Origin: an uncultured Ruminococcus sp.
GTDB lineage: Bacteria > Bacillota > Clostridia > Oscillospirales > Ruminococcaceae
DNA length: 18,546 nt
Assembly (NCBI GenBank): GCA_947174085.1
Contig: CAMWHN010000014.1
Coordinates: forward strand, 1-18,546
Direction of reading: 5' to 3'
The translations under genes and the position numbers were made by a program. Below, piece after piece: positions 15,224-18,546 of the stretch. How positions within the stretch are numbered: the first letter of the stretch is position 1; each line of letters starts with the position of its first letter. Under the pieces are notes generated by a model. The model made no database searches. It was not told the DNA's origin and worked only from the letters and a program-made list of their open reading frames with translations.

Positions 15224-17732
15224 GTACTTGATAACCTTTTTCTGAAATTTTTTCTTTCATTTCTTGTAAATGCACTAATTCACTTGTTAAAACTAGTTCC
15301 ACTAGATTATTTTTAAAATCTGGTTTAGCTTCTTCAACTTCCGGAAATTCTTCTAAACAATTCTTGACAGTCATTTCACAATGCGGACACATCATGCCAT
15401 TTACAGTAAGCTTATAATTTAATTTTTGCTCTAAATTTAAATTTTCTATTTCAAGTTTAACAGAATTTTTTAATTTTTTATCATGTTTACCAGATTTAAT
15501 ATCCGCTAAATTTAATCTTAATGCATTTGTCACAACACAAAAACTTGACAAACTCATAGCAAAAGCTCCAAACATAGGATTTAATTCCCAACCGAATAAT
15601 TTAATAAATAAACCACTTGCTAACGGAATGCCAATAATATTATAAATAAATGCCCAGAATAAATTCTGATAAATATTTCTTAGAGTAACACGGCTTAATC
15701 TAATTGCAGATACCGCATCTGATAAATTACTTTTCATTAAAACAATATCCGCTGAATCAATCGCAATATCCGTACCAGCTCCAATTGCAACACCAATATC
15801 AGCTCTTGTCAAAGCCGGCGCATCATTAATACCGTCACCAATCATCATGACTTTGCCTTGTTGCTGTAATTTTTTAATAATTTTCTCTTTACCGTCCGGC
15901 AATACGCCTGCAATGACAGCATTTACACCGGTTTGTTTTGCGATAGCATTAGCAGTATTCTGATTATCGCCAGTTAGCATAACTGTTTGTAAGCCTAATT
16001 TTTGTAATTCTTGAATTGCTTTGGCACTGTCTGATTTTATGACATCAGCAACGGCTATCATACCTAAAAATTCACTATCTTTTGCAAAAAACAAAGGTGT
16101 TTTTCCGTCCCGTGCTAAATTATCTGCTTTTTTCAAAATATTTTCTGGAATTTGCGTTTTAGATTTCATAAATTCCAGATTACCGCCAGAAAGCATTTGA
16201 TTTTCAAATTTTGCTATTACACCGTTGCCGACCAAAGCTTGAAATTCTGTTACTTCTGGGAGTTTTATATTATAATCCTGTGCATATTTTAAAATTGCTT
16301 TTGCTAGAGGGTGTTCGCTTTTTTGTTCTAACGCACCTGCTAATTTTAATAATTCTTGCTCTGATAAATTTTCAGTAAAAATATCTGTTACTTCTGGCAA
16401 ACCTTGTGTAATAGTCCCTGTTTTATCCAAAGCCACAATCTGAATTTTACCAGTTTCTTCGAGAGATACCGCCGTTTTAAATAAAATGCCATGTTTTGCA
16501 CCAACACCGTTACCAACCATAATTGCCACAGGAGTTGCAAGTCCTAACGCACATGGACAGCTAATCACTAATACAGAAATTGCTCTTGCCAAAGCATAGC
16601 CAACACTCTGCCCGACTAGTAACCAGATAATAAACACTAAAATTGCAATACTAATTACAACCGGCACAAAAATACCTGATACACGGTCAGCAATTTTAGA
16701 AATAGGAGCTTTTGTTGCAGAAGCGTCACTTACCATTTGAATAATTTTTGCAAGTGTAGTATCTTGCCCAACATGAGTTGCTTTACATTTTAGAAAACCT
16801 GATTGATTCACAGTCGCACCAGAAACATTATCACCAATTTTTTTATCTACTGGAATACTTTCGCCTGTTAAAGCCGATTCATCAACAGCACTATTTCCAT
16901 CTATGACAATGCCATCTACTGGAATTTTTTCTGCTGGACGTACTAAAAAAATATCTCCTATCTGCACTTGTTCAACAGGGATTGTTAATTCTATGCCATT
17001 TTGTTCTACAACAGCAGTTTCTGGTGATAATTGCATTAAACTTTTAATTGCATTTGTAGTTTTACCCTTAGAATAAGCCTCCAGCATTTTTCCGACAGTA
17101 ATTAGTGTCAAAATCATTGCCGAAGATTCAAAATAAAATTGCATCATATCTTGCATGACAATTTCTTGTTGATTATCTGTAACAGCTCTTGTCATATGAA
17201 ATAAAATATACACACTCCAAAGCCATGATACACCAGACCCCATTGCAACGAGCGTATCCATATTAGGATTTTTATGCAATAACCCACGAAAGCCATTGAT
17301 AAAAAATTTCTGATTAATCACTAGAATTATACCAGATAATAGTAATTGCACTAAGCCCATTGCAATATGATTATTTTCAAAAAAAACTGGTAATTTCCAA
17401 CCCCACATCATATGCCCCATAGATACATACATTAAGGGCAATAATACTATTACAGAAGCGATTAATCTTTTTTTTAGCTTTGGTGTTTCTGTATCTTTTA
17501 AATGATTGCTATTACTAGATTTATTTTGATGATTATTTTTCAAGCAAGCATCATATCCGGCATTTTGAACAGCTTGAATAATTAACTCTGGTGAAGCTGT
17601 TCCCTCCACGCCCATAGAATTTGTCAATAAATTCACAGAACATGCCGTTACACCTGCAACAGCATTGACTGCTTTTTCCACTCTGGCACTACACGAGGCA
17701 CAGCTCATGCCCATTACATCATATTGTTTCAT
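15213..17732 (-). CDS. copA: CopA-type Cu+ P1B-ATPase with an extra C-terminal metal-binding domain
   Basis: The 839-residue protein exports monovalent copper (or silver). It starts with a heavy-metal-associated domain with MSCASC (C11, C14). It then has P1B features: TGES (289-292), the transmembrane metal motif SCPCALGLATP (CPC 392-394), DKTGTITQG (D436), SEHP (472-475), TGDN and GDGINDAPAL. CPC plus the C-terminal YN and MSLSS motifs indicate Cu+. After the last membrane segment a charged linker (about 745-770) leads to a second HMA-like domain with GMMCPHC (C782, C785), resembling a fused CopZ-like chaperone. AAAGGTG precedes the ATG. No CsoR or CopY gene lies in the window. Confidence 0.94.
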   Translation of the reverse strand: MKQYDVMGMSCASCSARVEKAVNAVAGVTACSVNLLTNSMGVEGTASPELIIQAVQNAGYDACLKNNHQNKSSNSNHLKDTETPKLKKRLIASVIVLLPLMYVSMGHMMWGWKLPVFFENNHIAMGLVQLLLSGIILVINQKFFINGFRGLLHKNPNMDTLVAMGSGVSWLWSVYILFHMTRAVTDNQQEIVMQDMMQFYFESSAMILTLITVGKMLEAYSKGKTTNAIKSLMQLSPETAVVEQNGIELTIPVEQVQIGDIFLVRPAEKIPVDGIVIDGNSAVDESALTGESIPVDKKIGDNVSGATVNQSGFLKCKATHVGQDTTLAKIIQMVSDASATKAPISKIADRVSGIFVPVVISIAILVFIIWLLVGQSVGYALARAISVLVISCPCALGLATPVAIMVGNGVGAKHGILFKTAVSLEETGKIQIVALDKTGTITQGLPEVTDIFTENLSEQELLKLAGALEQKSEHPLAKAILKYAQDYNIKLPEVTEFQALVGNGVIAKFENQMLSGGNLEFMKSKTQIPENILKKADNLARDGKTPLFFAKDSEFLGMIAVADVIKSDSAKAIQELQKLGLQTVMLTGDNQNTANAIAKQTGVNAVIAGVLPDGKEKIIKKLQQQGKVMMIGDGINDAPALTRADIGVAIGAGTDIAIDSADIVLMKSNLSDAVSAIRLSRVTLRNIYQNLFWAFIYNIIGIPLASGLFIKLFGWELNPMFGAFAMSLSSFCVVTNALRLNLADIKSGKHDKKLKNSVKLEIENLNLEQKLNYKLTVNGMMCPHCEMTVKNCLEEFPEVEEAKPDFKNNLVELVLTSELVHLQEMKEKISEKGYQVLDK

Positions 17733-17769
17733 AAAATTAACACCTTTCTATATTTTTAATTATAATTAT

Positions 17770-17798
17770 ATTATACTGTTTTTAACAAAAAAAACAAG
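17770..17798 (-). promoter_or_regulatory. Likely promoter of copA
   Basis: On the minus strand TTGTTT lies 16 bases before TATAAT (17770-17775), starting at the edge of the upstream terminator. The stretch after the -10 repeats TATAAT-like words, so the exact hexamers are uncertain. I see no CopY-type TACANNTGTA box and no GC-rich CsoR palindrome. Confidence 0.5.
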
Positions 17799-17835
17799 TC
17801 CCCTCTCTAAACCAACGCAGAGAGGGGACTTTTTT
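17796..17835 (-). terminator. Strong intrinsic terminator after the ImmA/IrrE-type gene
   Basis: A perfect 13-bp stem, AAGTCCCCTCTCT (17796-17808) with AGAGAGGGGACTT (17819-17831), encloses a 10-base loop. On the minus strand it is followed by T-rich sequence, and on the plus strand by TTTTTT, so it can work in both directions. It ends the truncated peptidase gene and separates it from copA. Confidence 0.9.
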
Positions 17836-17861
17836 CATGTTACCTAACGCAACACATATAT

Positions 17862-18191
17862 TTATTTAGAAATTTTTAATAATTTTTCAATTTTGGCAAC
17901 GGCTCTAATAATACTATCATAACTAACAACTGGCATCATATTTTTATCTTCCAAATAGTCACTTAAATATTCTGCACTACAGCAATCAATGCCCATGCGT
18001 TTGGCAACCAAATAAGCCACACTTTCGGCTTCAAATTCTTGTTGTTCTTTAGATAATCCAGACCGGAACGGAATTTTAGAATATTCTTCTTCTGGCATAT
18101 GCCCGCAATAGAAATGTCCTAATTCATGTAATAACACTGCGAATTTTTCAGTTGGATTATAATTTTTATTTAAAATGTCTCCACAGATATT
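17862..18191 (-). pseudogene. 5'-truncated ImmA/IrrE-type (DUF955) zinc metallopeptidase
   Basis: The frame is open from 18191 to the stop at 17862, with a stop codon immediately upstream at 18192-18194. It encodes the zinc-binding LLHELGHFYCGH and then EQQEFEAESVAYLVAKRMGI, whose FEAES supplies the third zinc ligand, followed by the EYLSDYL and ISLD-like VSYDSI blocks of this family. Relatives known to me carry a substantial N-terminal part before the HExxH, and here that part is missing. A GTG at 18137 could start translation only three codons before the HELGH motif, leaving 91 residues, and it has no good ribosome site. Upstream sequence is noncoding and of different composition, so insertion of an element is the simplest cause. 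Full-length relatives act as regulatory peptidases in mobile elements and stress control. Confidence 0.7.
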
Positions 18192-18546
18192 TTAGGCATA
18201 GCTGACAGTGAAAAACTGTGCATGAAGATTGAAAAGCTGTAACCCTCGCTCAGACCTGTGATTGATATTACATGCTGATAAGGCTAGTTAGGTGGACAAA
18301 CTTCAGCCTTTCGGAGCCAGATATTGATTCCAAACACTTAAAAAGAATTTCATGTTGACAGGAGCCGCGTAGATCAAGAGGAAAACCACCACAACTCCAG
18401 TGGCTTGTCAGAAGCTGTGGTGAGCCTCCATCAATGCTGGTTGTAGAAGCAATTTAAAAGCATGCCTACATCTTTGAGGCAGTCTACCCTTGTGGGATTC
18501 TCAGAATCGATTTCCTTTGTGAGTGTATCTACTGCCAGGAGAGAAT
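18192..18546. mobile_element. End of an unidentified inserted element with structured, noncoding sequence
   Basis: This stretch is clearly richer in GC than its surroundings, has stops in all frames for most of its length, and abruptly replaces the N-terminal coding part of the peptidase gene. It has many nested inverted repeats: ACAGT/ACTGT (18205-18219); GAGG/CCTC (18378-18381 with 18425-18428) enclosing CACCACA/TGTGGTG (18387-18393 with 18416-18422) and GCTT/AAGC (18403-18406 with 18412-18415); GTAGA/TCTAC (18443-18447 with 18483-18487) enclosing TGCCT/AGGCA (18463-18467 with 18477-18481); and GATTC/GAATC (18496-18508). AGGAGAG sits at the right edge (18537-18543), consistent with a plus-strand gene starting just outside. 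This fits a structured RNA beside a mobile gene, such as an intron end or an IscB/TnpB guide RNA, but I recognise no family. The exact left border is uncertain by about 15 bases. Confidence 0.4.

Noticed and set aside
17733..17795. Copper-responsive operator in front of copA
   Set aside because: The TATAAT-like repeats are simple AT-rich sequence, and no known CopY or CsoR site pattern is present.
18215..18300. Possible group II intron 5' end (GTGCATG near 18218)
   Set aside because: The GUGYG start is not followed by recognisable domain I sequence, and no domain V-like hairpin is present on either strand of the stretch.
1..18546. CRISPR arrays, tRNA or rRNA genes
   Set aside because: No regularly spaced direct repeats with unique spacers, and no cloverleaf or conserved rRNA sequence found by reading both strands; the only tandem repeats are coding.

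Overview
The window looks like a low-GC Gram-positive gut bacterium, probably a Clostridia/Ruminococcus-type Firmicute. The signs are an AT-rich genome, strong AGGAGG ribosome sites, sigma-A-type TTGNNN-17-TATAAT promoters, and a surface protein combining a choice-of-anchor A domain with SpaA/Cna-B repeats. The genus is inferred from gene content only. Every gene I accept lies on the minus strand, so the region reads from right to left.

From the right edge: about 355 bases (18192-18546) are noncoding, richer in GC and full of nested inverted repeats, and they look like the end of an unidentified inserted element. They abut a 5'-truncated ImmA/IrrE-type zinc peptidase gene (17862-18191), which ends at a strong terminator. 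Next is a CopA-type copper P-type ATPase with metal-binding domains at both ends (15213-17732). A promoter embedded in the end of copA drives hen1 (13757-15160) and pnkp (11244-13766), which overlap by 10 bases. Together they encode the bacterial RNA end-healing, 2'-O-methylating and sealing complex.

A second promoter, overlapped by a perfect 16-bp inverted repeat, begins a Ca2+-ATPase/Ter operon. It encodes a PMCA-type Ca2+ ATPase, two near-twin TerD proteins, a TerA-like protein and a divergent TerD. After a hairpin comes a gene for a CbxX/SpoVK-type AAA domain fused to a TerD-like domain, in which the Walker B acidic pair is missing.

After a 14-bp bidirectional hairpin, the left quarter is one secreted surface protein of more than 1505 residues. 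It has a signal peptide, a choice-of-anchor A domain, a Ser-Glu-Ala/Val-Asp repeat, five SpaA/Cna-B-like domains and a Ser/Thr-rich 11-residue repeat that runs off the left edge.

The most interesting theme is the side-by-side arrangement of a Ca2+/TerD stress module, including the apparently hydrolysis-dead AAA-TerD fusion, with the Pnkp-Hen1 RNA repair operon. I infer a stress or toxin-damage island. Co-regulation of the two operons is not shown by the sequence, because each has its own promoter.
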